The notes: generated from the letters alone by a model not told the origin. Positions 53,560 through 64,000 are shown, counted from the stretch's first letter. The stretch: DNA of 64,000 bases from Diploptera punctata (GCA_030220185.1 JASPKZ010004576.1:845001-909000); one strand, 5' to 3'. Program-made: numbers and translations.

Positions 53560-53850
53560 TTTATGGCATTTCTGGTTTTCTCCCCTGGCATTGGCGGAAT
53601 TTTAATCCATTTCTTAGACTGGGGCACCTGGAAGGCGGAGTTACCTTACCCCGATGATATGATGGGCGATAAATGATAATGATGCGCCAGGAGAGTTCTT
53701 AAACTAAATTCCAGACCATGGGCAACCATAGGAATAAATTCTCTTTAAGAAAACATTCCTATGATCTGGCCGGGAATCGAACCGGGACCTCATGAACAGT
53801 AGTCAGTCAGTAACGCTGACCACTAGCCCATGAGGTTGGTCAAGTTATAA
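53560..53850 (-). mobile_element. SINE-B
   Basis: Minus strand: head 'aacctcatgggctagtggtc', B-box 'cccggttcgattcccggcc', tail 'cgcccatcatatcatcgggg'. It supplies the uninterrupted reference for the broken copy at 59.93 kb. Confidence 0.85.
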
Positions 53851-53891
53851 ATAACTGTACATTTAATAAATGCCCTTCAAAACAGAAAAGG

Positions 53892-53892
<1 letters not shown>

Positions 53893-53936
<44 letters not shown>
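53893..53936. repeat. (AT)n microsatellite
   Basis: About 22 units. Confidence 0.95.
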
Positions 53937-53939
<3 letters not shown>

Positions 53940-54008
53940 CGTATGCCAGTCTTGTTTATACAGAATGTCTGTAAAGTCATTATCCATTTTTATGAAAATA
54001 CTACTATT

Positions 54009-54548
54009 TTTTCACGCTTTATATTAGCTTGATCTGTATCTGTCTATCTACGTAACGGAATCTTTTAACACGATTTTCACCCTCTTAAAAACATTGGATC
54101 GAATTGAAACTTTGTATACTTGTAAAGGACCAATGACAATACAACAATTTCATTTTTTTCTATGATCTGGCCAGGATCATCAGGACATCAAAAAAATAAA
54201 AACCGGCATAATAGATTGCGGACTTGTCGATTTTTTAGTCCATCGTTGTAAGAAATTAATATTATATCCTCTGGTAGCTCAGTTGGTAGAGCGGTGGACT
54301 GTAGTGGTATATAATTTTAGTAATCCATAGGTTGCTGGTTCAAATCCGGCTCGGAGGATTTGTTTTTTTAGAAGAGTATTACTTTTAGCTCATACTACAA
54401 TAGTATCGAATTTAAAGATATTCACATTTTTTCTTATTCTGTAAAAATATTAAAACTAAAAAATAAAAAAAATAATAGTTTAAAAAACTAAAACAACACG
54501 CTTTATTATAAAACCGAACTAAAAATTGAAAATAATTTTAATTTCCAA
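54009..54548 (+). repeat. Tyr-foldback unit B (foldback truncated)
   Basis: Same order as unit A: 'cacgctttatattagcttga', 'acattggatcga', 'aaaggaccaatgacaata', 'aggatcatcagg', tRNA-Tyr, 'cttttagctcatactac' and 'aatagtatcgaatttaaag'. Only the first ~70 bp of the foldback left arm remain ('aacacgctttattataaaac' to 'atttccaacacg'); the loop and right arm are absent. Confidence 0.87.
54268..54358 (+). tRNA. tRNA-Tyr(GTA) with 18-nt intron
   Basis: Acceptor CCTCTGG pairs with TCGGAGG (two G-U pairs). D-arm GCTC..GAGC. Anticodon stem GTGGA pairs with TCCAT. Anticodon GTA at 54301-54303. An 18-nt intron (54305-54322) follows G37, the canonical intron site of eukaryotic tRNA-Tyr. T-arm GCTGG-TTCAAAT-CCGGC. 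Discriminator A, then a T7 Pol III terminator at 54363-54369. All four arms fold, so it could be functional, though it lies in a dispersed repeat. Confidence 0.78.
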
Positions 54549-54769
54549 CACGCCTTTTAACTCTGACGTAATTTAGGGCACTTAGAAGTGTCATACGCCT
54601 CTGAAACTTTGCCAACATATACATTAGAGTACAGGCTATTTTTTAGTACAAAAAATGACAATTTTGATCTCAAATGGTCAATTTTTCACCCATCACTTCC
54701 TTAAGAGAAGGTAACGACGATGATGTTGATATAATAGTAATCATCATCAGCTTCATGGATTAACCCTCA

Positions 54770-55330
54770 TAAAGCGTGCTCCAGTTTCATTCTTTAAAAC
54801 AGTTGAATATTTTTATCGGTCTTCCAACATTTCTTCCATCCTTTGGGTTGTAATTCGTCATCAGTTTGGTATATGGTCACCTTTTGTTGTTTTTATAAGT
54901 TGTTTTTCTATCATTTCTACCTTATTTTATTCTGTCTATTAATTTAAAGATGTTTATATATGATGTTTGTATATCACCTTATACCTTCGATTCTATTTTT
55001 AATAAGTAAGATCTATCCTGCAACAGATCTCAAAAACCTCATTTTCGCTGCTTCAAATCTACTTTCCTTTTTTATTTTTTAATACCCAAATCTCGGATTT
55101 ACTTTATAAAATTACTTTATAAAATTTAATTTTCGCTTCGTTTCTGGTGTTTTTTAAGGACCTGTTAAATGATGTCGCATATACATAACTGAATTGATTG
55201 ATTTTGTTTTGAATATGTTCATTCATGTTATAAGAAATGTTACAGCCGAGATAATTGAGGCAATATTTTTCCTTTCAAGATAATTTTAGCTCTAATTGTG
55301 TCTGCTCCTCTAAATGCTTATACTTTTTGC
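54770..55330 (-). mobile_element. LINE 3' fragment (degenerate)
   Basis: Minus-strand pieces: KDGRNVGRPIKIFNCF-like end, RMKFLRSVAGCTLLIK-like core and YLGCNIS-like start, matching the layout of the 25.5-26.1 kb element. Many stops. Confidence 0.5.
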
Positions 55331-55399
55331 TATTTTCTCTAAGAATTAAAGGTATTTTTTTAACAATTATGGATTTGTTTCTCTCTTACAGAAAAGAGT

Positions 55400-55690
55400 A
55401 ATACAATTAATACCCCTACCTGATCGGTGCCTTCTTCCAAAGCATGGTTAAAATATTTAAAAATCTGAAGATCTTTCGGAAATTAGGTTACGTCATCAGC
55501 AATAGGTTTTAGTTACCGAGTTATTCTATATAGAGAGTTGTATGTACTCGGTGCGTTCTCCTGTGAAATCATATCGCAGTTCACGACTTTTAAAATTTCT
55601 AACTCCTTCAGTATATTTTATCTTTGCCAGATTTCTCTCTTTGTAAATTATGGTTAGGGTATTTTCTGTTCTCCCATGTGATGGGCAGAA
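55400..55690 (-). pseudogene. PLE C-terminal remnant
   Basis: Minus strand carries ENTLTIIYKERNLAKIKYTE, a Glu/Leu segment, TGERTEYIQLSI and, past a stop, the '...PIADDVT..ISER' type ending. The GIY-YIG core is not included; truncated at about 55690. Confidence 0.65.
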
Positions 55691-55846
55691 GAAGCGCGAA
55701 AAGTTCATACTATCCTCACTACAGAATTACCCAAAATAACATTTAGTAGCTTAAAACCTTTAGTTGATGATGGAATGCAGTTTCCGAAAGATATTCAGAT
55801 TTTAGAAGATTTTAACCAAGTTGAGGACGACAGCACCGATCAGTAA
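55691..55846 (+). pseudogene. Unidentified coding remnant, C-terminal
   Basis: A 50-odd-codon frame reads WAEEARKVHTILTTELPKIT, then KPLVDDGMQFPKDIQILEDF and ends DDSTDQ before TAA. The acidic C-terminus and regular codon pattern look like real protein sequence. It begins exactly where the PLE is truncated, so it could be part of an older element into which the PLE inserted. I do not recognise the family. Confidence 0.35.
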
Positions 55847-55849
55847 CTT

Positions 55850-57335
55850 TGTTTTTTTTTAATAATATTGTGACTAATACCTCGCTACAAACAAAAAGGA
55901 TCTAGATTCCATTGTTATCTTAATTTCCGCCTTCTCAACTGAATTTTATTAATAATGTTTGTTATGAATACATAGTCTTTTATATAGATTTTTTATTGTT
56001 TTATAGATTATTTTATTTTTTCAAGCAAAGTCTTTTGAAATAGAGTTTAGACATGGTATAGTTCAGAGCAAAGTTTGCATAGCTAACTGTAAACATCCCT
56101 ACATTTAGTTTATTGGACTGTTAGTGAGTACAGTTAGGGTAACTAAAGGTCAAATTGAGTATATAACACTTGAGAAGTGAGGGTCTCGTGTCTGTCTGTT
56201 GATGTGTGACAACCAGAGGTGTTGATGGGTGAGTAAGCTACCATTTTTCTTAATATGTATTCTGGATGTCATAAATCTAATCAAGTACAATTAACTATTT
56301 TGATATTAAATTTTCAAAAAGGGATATAACATTTTTAAACATGTAGATTAGGTTAGATTTATAAATTCCACAACTCCCTCTTCTCAACCCCCAAAGGAAG
56401 TACTGTAGTTCTAATATTGGTTTATATTAGTTATTTAGGGCTAGAATACTTAGGGATTCTAATTATTTATACTTTAGTAATAAAATAGTTTAAAATAAGA
56501 CTCCATTTGTTTATTTCAAAACATGTGTACTGTACATCCTCATACTAACGCTCGGCTGGATAAGCACGCTACCAGATTTTCCAAGTCCCGAAGGTCCTTT
56601 AAGCCTAAGAAATCCAGTTGGGTTTATAATAATGTTATTATTTTTTATTATTATTATTATTGTTAATTGTTTCTCCTTGCTGTAATGTGTATAAGATATT
56701 TCATAAATGTATAATACTATTTTAAAAATTAGATTGATTGGTTGTCAGAAACTTCATTTCTTAAGAGAGTGAAACTTGTATAGCGTCTATTTCATTTTCT
56801 AACAAACAACGTTGGAAATTGTTTTCTGGTTGAAATCTTGGAAAAATAATGGCTGCAACATTGACTGTTTTCAACCCTATAGAATTGGACGGAAGAAAAA
56901 GGAAAGTTCTGGTGAGGTTTAGAAGAAAGATGGGGTCATGGGTCATATCTCGCATCGCCTTTTTCCTTCGGACAAGGTGATTGCAACTGAATTGTAGCTG
57001 GAATTGGTGAGAAAAGAGAAAATTGACATTTTCTTTTCTTCTCTTCTTCTAAATCTCCCTCAAGACTTTTAGTTTTAAACTTTGGTGTGACGTCATACAT
57101 CATTGTACTTCGATAGATTGTGGTTTGGTATAATGGTACAGACTGGGGTGTCCAAAAATGTATATACGTCTGTTCTCGGATTGAATACTGCTGTTAGACA
57201 ATGATATAAAACAAAATAATATATGCATCAATCATTCAGCCAATTTTGTACGTCCATCCAATCTCCTGGTTATAGATGTTTCTACTATATGTATAAATAT
57301 ATTCACTGATCCAGGAAGTTTTAGGTCTTCCTCTG
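55850..57335. other. Unassigned 1.5 kb
   Basis: No convincing coding frame or repeat. Contains a short ATT run at 56640-56660. Confidence 0.4.
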
Positions 57336-57337
57336 TC

Positions 57338-57737
57338 TCATCTTCCCTCAGGTTTCCATTCCAAAACAGATTTTAGTAGCCGATCCTCCACCATTCGCTG
57401 GACACGTCCGTACCGTCGCAATTGCTGAGTATTGATATAACCTAAAATGGTGTATTCAATCTTCATTTTCTTCCTTATAACTGCATTTCTAAGTTTTTCT
57501 CTTCTTAAAATTCTTGCTGTCCTTCGTATAAAATCCATTTCCGTTACCAACAGATACTTATTTGTTTTTGTTGTTAAGGGCCAAAGTTCTGTTCCATAAG
57601 TAACGAAGCTTTTGTGAATTACGTAATATATATTAATTTTATTTTTGTTACTTATATTGTTATCCCACAACATTCCATTTGGGCAAGCAATTGCAAATTT
57701 TCCTTTATTATTTATATTTCTTATTCCCTCTTCATAA
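57338..57737 (-). mobile_element. LINE 3' fragment, interrupted by family R
   Basis: Minus strand encodes NIYYVIHKSFVTYGTELWPL, LLVTEMDFIRRTARILRREK, LRRYGRVQRMVEDR and SVLEWKPEG. The frame is open for 111 codons. The upstream coding part continues at 58791-58860 past the inserted LINE. Confidence 0.82.
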
Positions 57738-58779
57738 GTTAGTTAGACTTATACGAATGTGTCTAAATGGCACAAAGAGTAGGGTGCGTATAGGCAAACA
57801 GTTTTCGGACACTTTTGAAATCCAGAATGGGTTGAAGCAAGGAGATGCACTATCTCCTCTATTTTTTAATTTTGTACTAGAGCATGCCATTAAATCTTTA
57901 GAGAATGAGGAAGGCTTACAACTGAATGGTATTAATAAGCTGTTAGTTTATGCTGATTATGTAGTATTACTGGCCGATAGCGATGAGATACTAAAGAACA
58001 ACACGCACACACTATTGAGTAATACTAAGAAATTAGGACTGGAAGTAAATATCAATAAAACTAAATATATGGTCACAAATAGAAATTCATTATATAATGG
58101 AAATGGACAGCTAATGACAAGTGAGGGAAATTTTGAGGAAGTGGCTGAATTCAAATACCTAGGAACAATGATCACAAATAGGAATGAGATGCACAAATAA
58201 ATTAGACATAGGCTCAATTCTGGAAATGCATGCTATTATGCATTGCAGAGACTCTTGATGTCCCAACTCCTTTCAAAAAACGTTAAATTGAAAATATATA
58301 AAACTATTATTCTACCAGTTATATTATGGGTGCGAAACATGGACTCTTACTTTAAGGGAGGAAAGGAGATTACAAGTATTTGAGAATAAAGTACTTAGGA
58401 AAATGTTTGGAGCAAAGAGAGATGAACAGACAGGTGAATGGAGAAGACTACATAACAATGAACTACATGATCTTTATAGGAAGCCAGATATAATAAGAAC
58501 AGTTAAGTCTCATACACTGCGTTGGGCAGGCATGTTGCACGTATGGGGAATGAAAGACTTGCATGGAAGCTTCTTGTAGGAAAGCCAGAGGGAATACGCC
58601 CAGTTGGTAGACCAAGAATGAGGTGGGAGAATAACATTAACTATGATTTGAGGGAAGTAGATTATACAGGGAATGATTGTAAAGCATTAGCTCAGGATAG
58701 GAATGTATGGAGAGCTTATGTCCGTGCGGCCATGAACCTACGGGTTCGATAGTGCCAGTGAGTAAGTAAGTAAGTATTT
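57738..58779 (+). mobile_element. Family R LINE insertion with 11-bp TSD
   Basis: Bounded by CCTCTTCATAA at 57727-57737 and 58780-58790. 5'-truncated at KLVRLIRMCLNG; retains GLKQGDALSPLFFN. YADD has become YADY (a catalytic Asp lost). There is a TAA in place of the Lys after NEMHK, and single-base losses downstream. The 3' end has the GTAA tail. Open C-terminal frame at 58522-58752. Confidence 0.95.
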
Positions 58780-58790
58780 CCTCTTCATAA

Positions 58791-58862
58791 CTTAGGGCCT
58801 GCATTTTTGTTTATTTTAATTCCTGAATATGTCATCTCACTACCAGATTATTATTAGGAAGC
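58791..58862 (-). mobile_element. Continuation of the interrupted LINE
   Basis: Short piece ('acttagggcctgcatttttg') completing the element at 57.34-57.74 kb. Confidence 0.55.
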
Positions 58863-59019
58863 TAATAATTTAGCTATTCGCAATCGGACGATGTCAAAGA
58901 CATTAATCAACCAATGGTCTATCTATCCTTTAATCATTCAGTAAGTATAAGAATTGTATACGGTAAGTACATGGGATTGTATGCTGTGATCAAATTTGAG
59001 TGGGGCATTGCATCACTTA

Positions 59020-59130
59020 GTTTCACACCGTGGCAGAGTGTTCTAAGACTTCCTTAAATTAGCGCAGATCTGTCGGAGGTCCGCTGCTTCGAATCCCCAT
59101 GCGGGAAGAAATTATCTTGTGAAATGTTTA
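59020..59130 (+). mobile_element. SINE-D-like head fragment
   Basis: 'caccgtggcagagtg' and B-box-like 'gcttcgaatccccatgcggg' followed by 'aagaaatt', as in SINE-D. No body. Confidence 0.5.
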
Positions 59131-59147
59131 TGTAGTAGTAATAGTGT

Positions 59148-59420
59148 CGGCCGCGGTGGATTAGTGGTTATGCTCCTTGCCTTTAGTTCCGAGGCCGCGG
59201 GTTCAAACCCAGCCGGGATCGATGGATTTTTTTAGGACGGAAAAATCCAAAGAGCACGTCCTCTGGAAGGGACTTTAAACCCTAGGTCCCGAGTCAGAAG
59301 ATTTTCAGGCTCGTAAAAGATACTTAAGCGTGAATAAAAAGGACTCTAAACAAAATTTACGGACATCAACGTCTAGTAATACTTTAATTGCATGTTAGAT
59401 GTCTCATTGAATTGGTGTGT
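59148..59420 (+). mobile_element. SINE-E, 3'-divergent copy
   Basis: Head 'ggccgcggtggattagtgg' with B-box 'gcgggttcaaacccagcc'. The body is recognisable to 'aaggactctaaacaaaattt' and then diverges. Confidence 0.8.
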
Positions 59421-59529
59421 TGACCGTATGTCATTCAGGACATCTGTGAGCAAATAAGGTAACTAAATATCAACTTGGTCTAGTAACTCCTTACAAAGGA
59501 GAGGTTGCGTCAAAACAATGGGCTACACC

Positions 59530-59600
59530 ATTATAGAATAGAATAGTAGTAGTAGTAGTAATGGTAGTAGTAGTAGTAGTAGCAGCAATAGTGGTGGTGG
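59530..59600. repeat. (AGT)n/(GGT)n simple repeat
   Basis: Interrupted trinucleotide run 'agtagtagtagt...gtggtggtggtgg'. Confidence 0.9.
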
Positions 59601-59739
59601 TGGCAGAAAGTTTGGAGTTGAAAGTAGTAGGAGTGCATGTAGTATTAATAGTTTGTTACACTTATTCATGTATCTAAATGACACAAAGAGTAGGGTGAAT
59701 GTAAGCTTGGATAATACGAGTGGTTGTGATGGCCAAATG

Positions 59740-59898
59740 GTGTTAAGGAACTATTTGAGCTTCAAGTGTTCTGTCTTACAGATGAGGAAAAATCCCGAAA
59801 AAAAAAGTCCTTCGCCCAGGAAATTTATTTCAATCTGGGATCGAACCCGAGCCCGCTGTGTCTGAGACAACTACGCTACCAGTAGCTCACAGTGGTGG
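59740..59898 (-). mobile_element. SINE-A head fragment
   Basis: Minus strand: 'caccactgtgagctactggt', B-box 'cgggttcgatcccagatt', 'cctcatctgtaagacagaac'. Body lost. Confidence 0.65.
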
Positions 59899-60020
59899 AT
59901 TGCGAGACTAATCTTGCAGTGTATAATTTCGGCCAGCCTCATGGGCTAGTGGCCAGTGTTCGATGAGGTCCCAGATTCGATCCCCGGTCAGAACATAGAC
60001 ATTTTTCCTTAAAGGAAATT

Positions 60021-60267
60021 GAGGCGCTCAGAATAATAACGGCAGATCCCAACCAACATCGAAGTTTGAGATAGAAGCATGACCGTGCACGGCTGCCGTC
60101 TTTCTTTCATGTGATGAAGTATCAAACGAATTGGAATATGCCAAAGCTCTCATTTTCCACCTTTAAAATTTATCCGTTGTGAAAACAAATACATTCTCAG
60201 CGTAAAAATGGCATTTATCTCTAAATGAACTTTGGTTGGGATCTGCCGCTATTATTCTTACCGCCTC
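60021..60267. mobile_element. 247-bp MITE nested in SINE-B
   Basis: 36-bp terminal inverted repeats with three mismatches, starting GAGGCG(C/G)T and sharing CGGCAGATCCCAACCAA. Flanked by AATT on both sides (60017-60020 and 60268-60271), a candidate target duplication. Non-coding. Confidence 0.8.
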
Positions 60268-60340
60268 AATTATTCCAGTGGTTGCCCATGGTCTGTGATT
60301 TAGTTAAGTTTAGGTTAAGAACTTACCTGACACTTCATTA

Positions 60341-60617
60341 ACATTGGACGACGTTATGCATCAACCGGCTATGCTACATAAGTAAGATTCGAGAAAAATG
60401 TGTTTAAAGTTTATAGCAGCGCCAAATTAACAATACTGGATATTGCAAGTTATTTTACTTGTTTGACAGTTATGCATTAACAATGTAAGAGCGGGAACAT
60501 TTGGCGCTTAGCTGAATGATGCAAAATTTAGATTAGCATTTTTGAAGTTATGGTTTCATAGCCGTTTCTTGCAAAACACATAATCTGTGATAGGACTGAT
60601 GGCGTTTACATTTTTCT

Positions 60618-60674
<57 letters not shown>

Positions 60675-60803
60675 TCTTTAATAATAATATTTGGAGCTAA
60701 AAGTGTGAGTACACTTACTTCATGAGCCAGTTGGCCAGATGGCATCAAAATATCAATTTTTAAAGAAATGGCTCTTGGCCTGTTGATGTATAACATCGTT
60801 CTG
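60341..60803. mobile_element. 463-bp TIR element nested in SINE-B
   Basis: Imperfect ~22-bp TIRs: 'gacgacgttatgcatcaac' at the left and 'gttgatgtataacatcgttc' at the right. TTA flanks both ends (60338-60340 and 60804-60806), as expected of PIF/Harbinger-type 3-bp duplications (tentative). Contains an (AAT)n tract at 60619-60675. Confidence 0.65.
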
Positions 60804-60924
60804 TTATCACCCATCATATCATTCCAGGTGTCCCAACCTAAGAAATGGATTACAATTCCGCCATTGCCAGGGGAGAAAGCCAGAAATACAATAAAGACAA
60901 CTTGGTGATATTGGACAAAAAAGT

Positions 60925-61620
60925 TCTTGGTCCTTCGTCACAATTCGCGTGCCACAGAATTCCCCTCAGAGCTCACCAGTACGTCGCATCCATAGGCTGA
61001 GAAACGCTATGTTTATGGCTTTGTTAAATAGTTTTCAATTAACGATTTTCTGTTCAAACTTGCCTACATATTATAATTTAACATATTGTATTGATTTGTC
61101 CCAAGAGATCAGAAATACTGTGCTTTATTTGAGCCTATTGTTGTCCACAAACGACAGATTATATTTTCAAAATTACAATGCGCGTGCGCAGAAATACATT
61201 CATCTAATAAGCAGGACTTGGAGCGAGGGTATTATAGCTAACTGCTCATAATATAATTAAAAGTTCTCAGTGTGGGTAGGGATTAACTGAACAAGGTCTA
61301 ATTGCCATTTGCTAGCATGGGAATTCAAAACAAATTATTACGTTCGTTACAACAAAACTCTAACAATGTGATGGCATTAAGTAACGATAGATGTTAACCA
61401 TATAAAATACAATACTCTATACCGGTTAAATATTTAACAAAAGAGATATTAACACAAAACCTAACTTGTTATACACACAATAGCTATGTACATTTAACAT
61501 AAACAATAAGGAAATTACGTTATTAACAGTTATATGTGTAGTCTGGATTTAAGGGGATGAAAAGCGAAATTTACCAAACTCTTCTCCCATTTTCTCTGGA
61601 ATCATTTAAGGTAATATAAT
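60925..61620. other. Unassigned sequence
   Basis: A 100-codon frame (60949-61251) has no recognisable content. Confidence 0.4.
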
Positions 61621-61626
61621 GCGATT

Positions 61627-62003
61627 TTTACACGCTTTGCATTAGCTTGACCTGTATCTAGCTATGTAACAGAATTTTTCAACACGATTTTCGCCCTCTT
61701 AAAACATTGGATCGATTTGAAACTTTATATACTTGTAAGGGACCAATGATAATACAATAATTTCATAATTTTGATCCTGGCCAGGATCATCAGGACATCA
61801 AAAAAATAGATACATGTATAATAGGTTGCGGACTTATCGACTTTTTAGTCCATCGTTGTAAGAATTTAATATTATATCCTCTGGTAGCTCAATTGGTAGA
61901 GCGGTGGACTGTAGTGTTATATAATTTCAGTAATCCATAGGTCGCTGATTCAAATCCGGCCCGGAGGATTTTTTAGAAGACTATTACTTTTAGCTCATAC
62001 TAC
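61627..62003 (+). repeat. Tyr-foldback unit C, left part
   Basis: Same blocks as units A and B from 'cacgctttgcattagcttga' to 'cttttagctcatactac'. Resumes after the mitochondrial insert at 62321 ('aatagtattgaatttaaag'). Confidence 0.87.
61878..61968 (+). tRNA. tRNA-Tyr(GTA) with intron, unit C
   Basis: Acceptor CCTCTGG pairs with CCGGAGG (better than unit B). Anticodon GTA at 61911-61913, intron 61915-61932. The T-stem has one mismatch (GCTGA against CCGGC) and the D-loop reads AATTGG. Followed by a T6 terminator at 61969-61974. Possibly functional, less clean than the 54.27-kb copy. Confidence 0.68.
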
Positions 62004-62012
62004 CAAATATAC

Positions 62013-62165
62013 CTTATATTTCTACATTTGGAATTTCTTTCTTTCCCCTACAGTTAGGATATAATTCATTAAAATCTTTTGATGGAGGTTGGAATGAATA
62101 TTTTGGAGCTCAGGGACTCTATAATAGTTTAATATTCTTAGGGAAAATAAATCAATCAACATTTT
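62013..62165 (+). pseudogene. nad5: nad5 C-terminal segment (NUMT)
   Basis: Reads YISTFGISFFPLQLGYNSLK followed by SFDGGWNEYFGAQGLYNSL and a KINQ end. F-D-x-G-W-x-E-x-F/Y-G-x-Q near the C-terminus is the insect NADH dehydrogenase subunit 5 pattern. Assigned from memory of the family; a database match would settle it. Confidence 0.7.
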
Positions 62166-62179
62166 GACTTATTCCTTCC

Positions 62180-62678
<499 letters not shown>

Positions 62679-63135
62679 AATTATAGTTTAAAAAACTAAA
62701 ACAACACGCTTTATTAGAAAACCGAACTAAAAAATGAAAAATAATTTAAATTCCCACACGTTTGGGATACAAAAAAAATCATCTCCAACACATCTAGAAT
62801 AAAACTATGTTATCTACAAAAAAGTAATTCTATCATCAAAAGCGTGGGGTGCTATTTATGGTTTTTACATTTTCTTCTTAGAGACTTTACTTTTACCAAT
62901 ATCTGTTTATTATCAAATATAGTAATTGATATAGAGCACCCCACGCTTTTGATGGGAAAATTACTTTTTTTTTTGTAGATAACTCTAGTTTTATTCTAGA
63001 TGTGTTGGAGATGATTTTTTTTTTGTTGGCGACTTTAATTTTATCCCAAGCGTGTTGGAAATTAAAATTATTTTTCATTTTTTAGTTCGGTTGTCTAATA
63101 AAGCGTGTTGTTTAAGTTTTTTAAACTATTATTTA
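62679..63135. repeat. Long foldback (inverted repeat), unit C, loop inverted
   Basis: Arms 62679-62853 and 62935-63135, homologous to unit A's arms. The 81-bp loop (62854-62934) reads 'atttatggtttttacatttt' to 'gtaattgatatag', the reverse complement of unit A's loop with a few substitutions. Same loop length in both units. Confidence 0.88.
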
Positions 63136-63290
63136 TTTATATTATATAGGTCATCATCATAATATTCTTATTTCACAGATTAGGTCTTTGCCTATTCTGA
63201 TCTCACATTTGTTCAGCCCTGCGTTTTCTGGTATTCCTACCGACCTTCGTCCTCCAGGATTATACATCAATTATACTTTGGTTCATGTGA
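63136..63290. other. Unassigned spacer
   Basis: Nothing recognised between the foldback and the PAC repeat. Confidence 0.4.
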
Positions 63291-63294
63291 GATT

Positions 63295-63670
63295 GCTGAG
63301 AGAGATATTTTTACGTGCTGGGTTTCTAGCCCGACGCAAACCCCAACCTGGAGGACCAGATGTTTTCTGTTGGGGTCCCTTTCCCTTAGAAGGTTGTCTT
63401 CTCTTCAGCTGACGAGAGTCCTCTTCCTGAGTTTATTTTCAGAGTTTTCCTTCTCCTACATCCTTACCAATACTCACATTTGGGGTAAAGTGTGTTGGTT
63501 TTTTTTATCGACAACCATATCTAGATCCGCCGTATTCATTAAAGCAGGGCCACCTCTTACAGGATGTGGTTCTTCACCACGTACGGACGATCTTGGCTAT
63601 AGCTTCATCAGAGATAAATGTCTTGCACATCTCCTCCATTTAACCCCAGGTTGGTGAGAACCAAATCCTA
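63295..63670 (+). repeat. PAC repeat, copy 4
   Basis: 'tgctgggtttctagcccgac' and 'aaaccccaacctggaggacc', then a longer body ending 'taaccccaggttggtgagaa'. The end nearly mirrors the start (CCCCAACCTGG / CCCCAGGTTGG), suggesting short inverted termini. Confidence 0.55.
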
Positions 63671-64000
63671 CCTCAACCCTTCCCCTTGATCCCACATTGT
63701 ATAGATTCATTTATTTATTTAACCCAATGCTCAGACATTTTATGGAGCAATTGTCATTTGTCTTCTTACTTCTCAATATATCTGTCCTTTTGTCCCATTT
63801 CAAAATTTCTGGAGTGCACTACATTTTCTCAGGTGTTGAAAGTTCACGACAGTGTTGTTGTTACACCCTTTTTTTTTTTTAAATTTGAACAAGTTTTTAC
63901 AACCTGCGTTTTACCCTGTGGGTATATCGCAGGATATTTAGTTTACACTTTATATGGTTTTACAATTAATGGATTACAATTAATATGGATTATTTCAGTG
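63671..64000. other. Unassigned window end
   Basis: AT-rich, no gene recognised. Confidence 0.4.

Larger units (their letters stand above)
59935..60920 (+). mobile_element. SINE-B broken by two nested TIR elements
   Basis: SINE segments 59935-60020, 60268-60340 and 60804-60920 rejoin into one SINE-B when compared with 53.56 kb. Head 'agcctcatgggctagtgg', B-box 'agattcgatccccggtca', tail 'cacccatcatatcattcc' and 'ggattacaattccgcca'. Confidence 0.85.

Overview
This is a 64 kb stretch of an animal nuclear genome, almost certainly an insect. I find no host protein-coding gene with a convincing exon structure. Nearly everything recognisable is transposable-element sequence. A mitochondrial fragment at 62.0-62.3 kb reads as insect-type cox1/nad5 only when TGA is Trp. 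Together with many AAT microsatellites, several tRNA-headed SINE families and dense non-LTR retrotransposons, this suggests a large, repeat-rich insect genome. A cockroach or termite-like polyneopteran is my guess, by inference only.

Names used below. Family R is the commonest LINE. Its protein has an AP-type endonuclease and a YADD reverse transcriptase, and its 3' end carries a GTAA-type tail (RTE-like, tentative). Family K and other LINEs share a GRP-R/K-x-x-W type C-terminus. PLE means Penelope-like GIY-YIG remnants. SINE-A to SINE-G are tRNA-headed short repeats that I separate by their bodies. The PAC repeat is a non-coding family marked by CCCAACCTGGAGGACCAG. The 0.7-kb repeat has three copies. 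The Tyr-foldback unit is a repeat carrying an intron-containing tRNA-Tyr followed by a long inverted repeat.

Layout. 0-5 kb: PLE, LINE ends, PAC repeats and long AAT tracts. 5.6-6.3 kb: a TIR element with a recombinase-like reading frame, next to a near-perfect palindrome. 7.8-16.6 kb: SINEs A-G, two TIR or foldback elements, and antisense LINE copies. 17.5-18.3 kb: first 0.7-kb repeat. 18.6-20.8 kb: transposase tail and a LINE carrying a SINE. 21.5-23.9 kb: tRNA-like units, including a highly uniform 303-bp tandem array whose units each hold a CTCF-like motif. 25.5-30.7 kb: LINEs nested in LINEs and a 5'-inverted LINE copy. 31.06-34.2 kb: a nearly complete family R LINE with one visible frameshift, inserted in a PLE. 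34.5-35.4 kb: Tyr-foldback unit A. 35.6-43.4 kb: two more 0.7-kb repeats, a triplicated AAT/LINE-tail block, and a 360-bp tandem repeat. 45-52 kb: LINE fragments, including a long R1/Jockey-like reverse transcriptase, and a duplicated transposon end. 54.0-54.5 kb: Tyr-foldback unit B with the best tRNA-Tyr. 57.3-58.8 kb: family R inserted in another LINE with clear target duplications. 59.9-60.9 kb: one SINE broken by two different TIR elements. 61.6-63.1 kb: Tyr-foldback unit C, containing the chimeric mitochondrial insert and a foldback whose loop is inverted relative to unit A.

The strongest leads are the loop-inverted foldback next to tRNA-Tyr copies, the in-frame nad5-cox1 chimera with its empty site preserved in two sister repeats, and the tRNA-like/CTCF-like tandem array. 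All functional statements are inference from sequence reading; no search or alignment was run.
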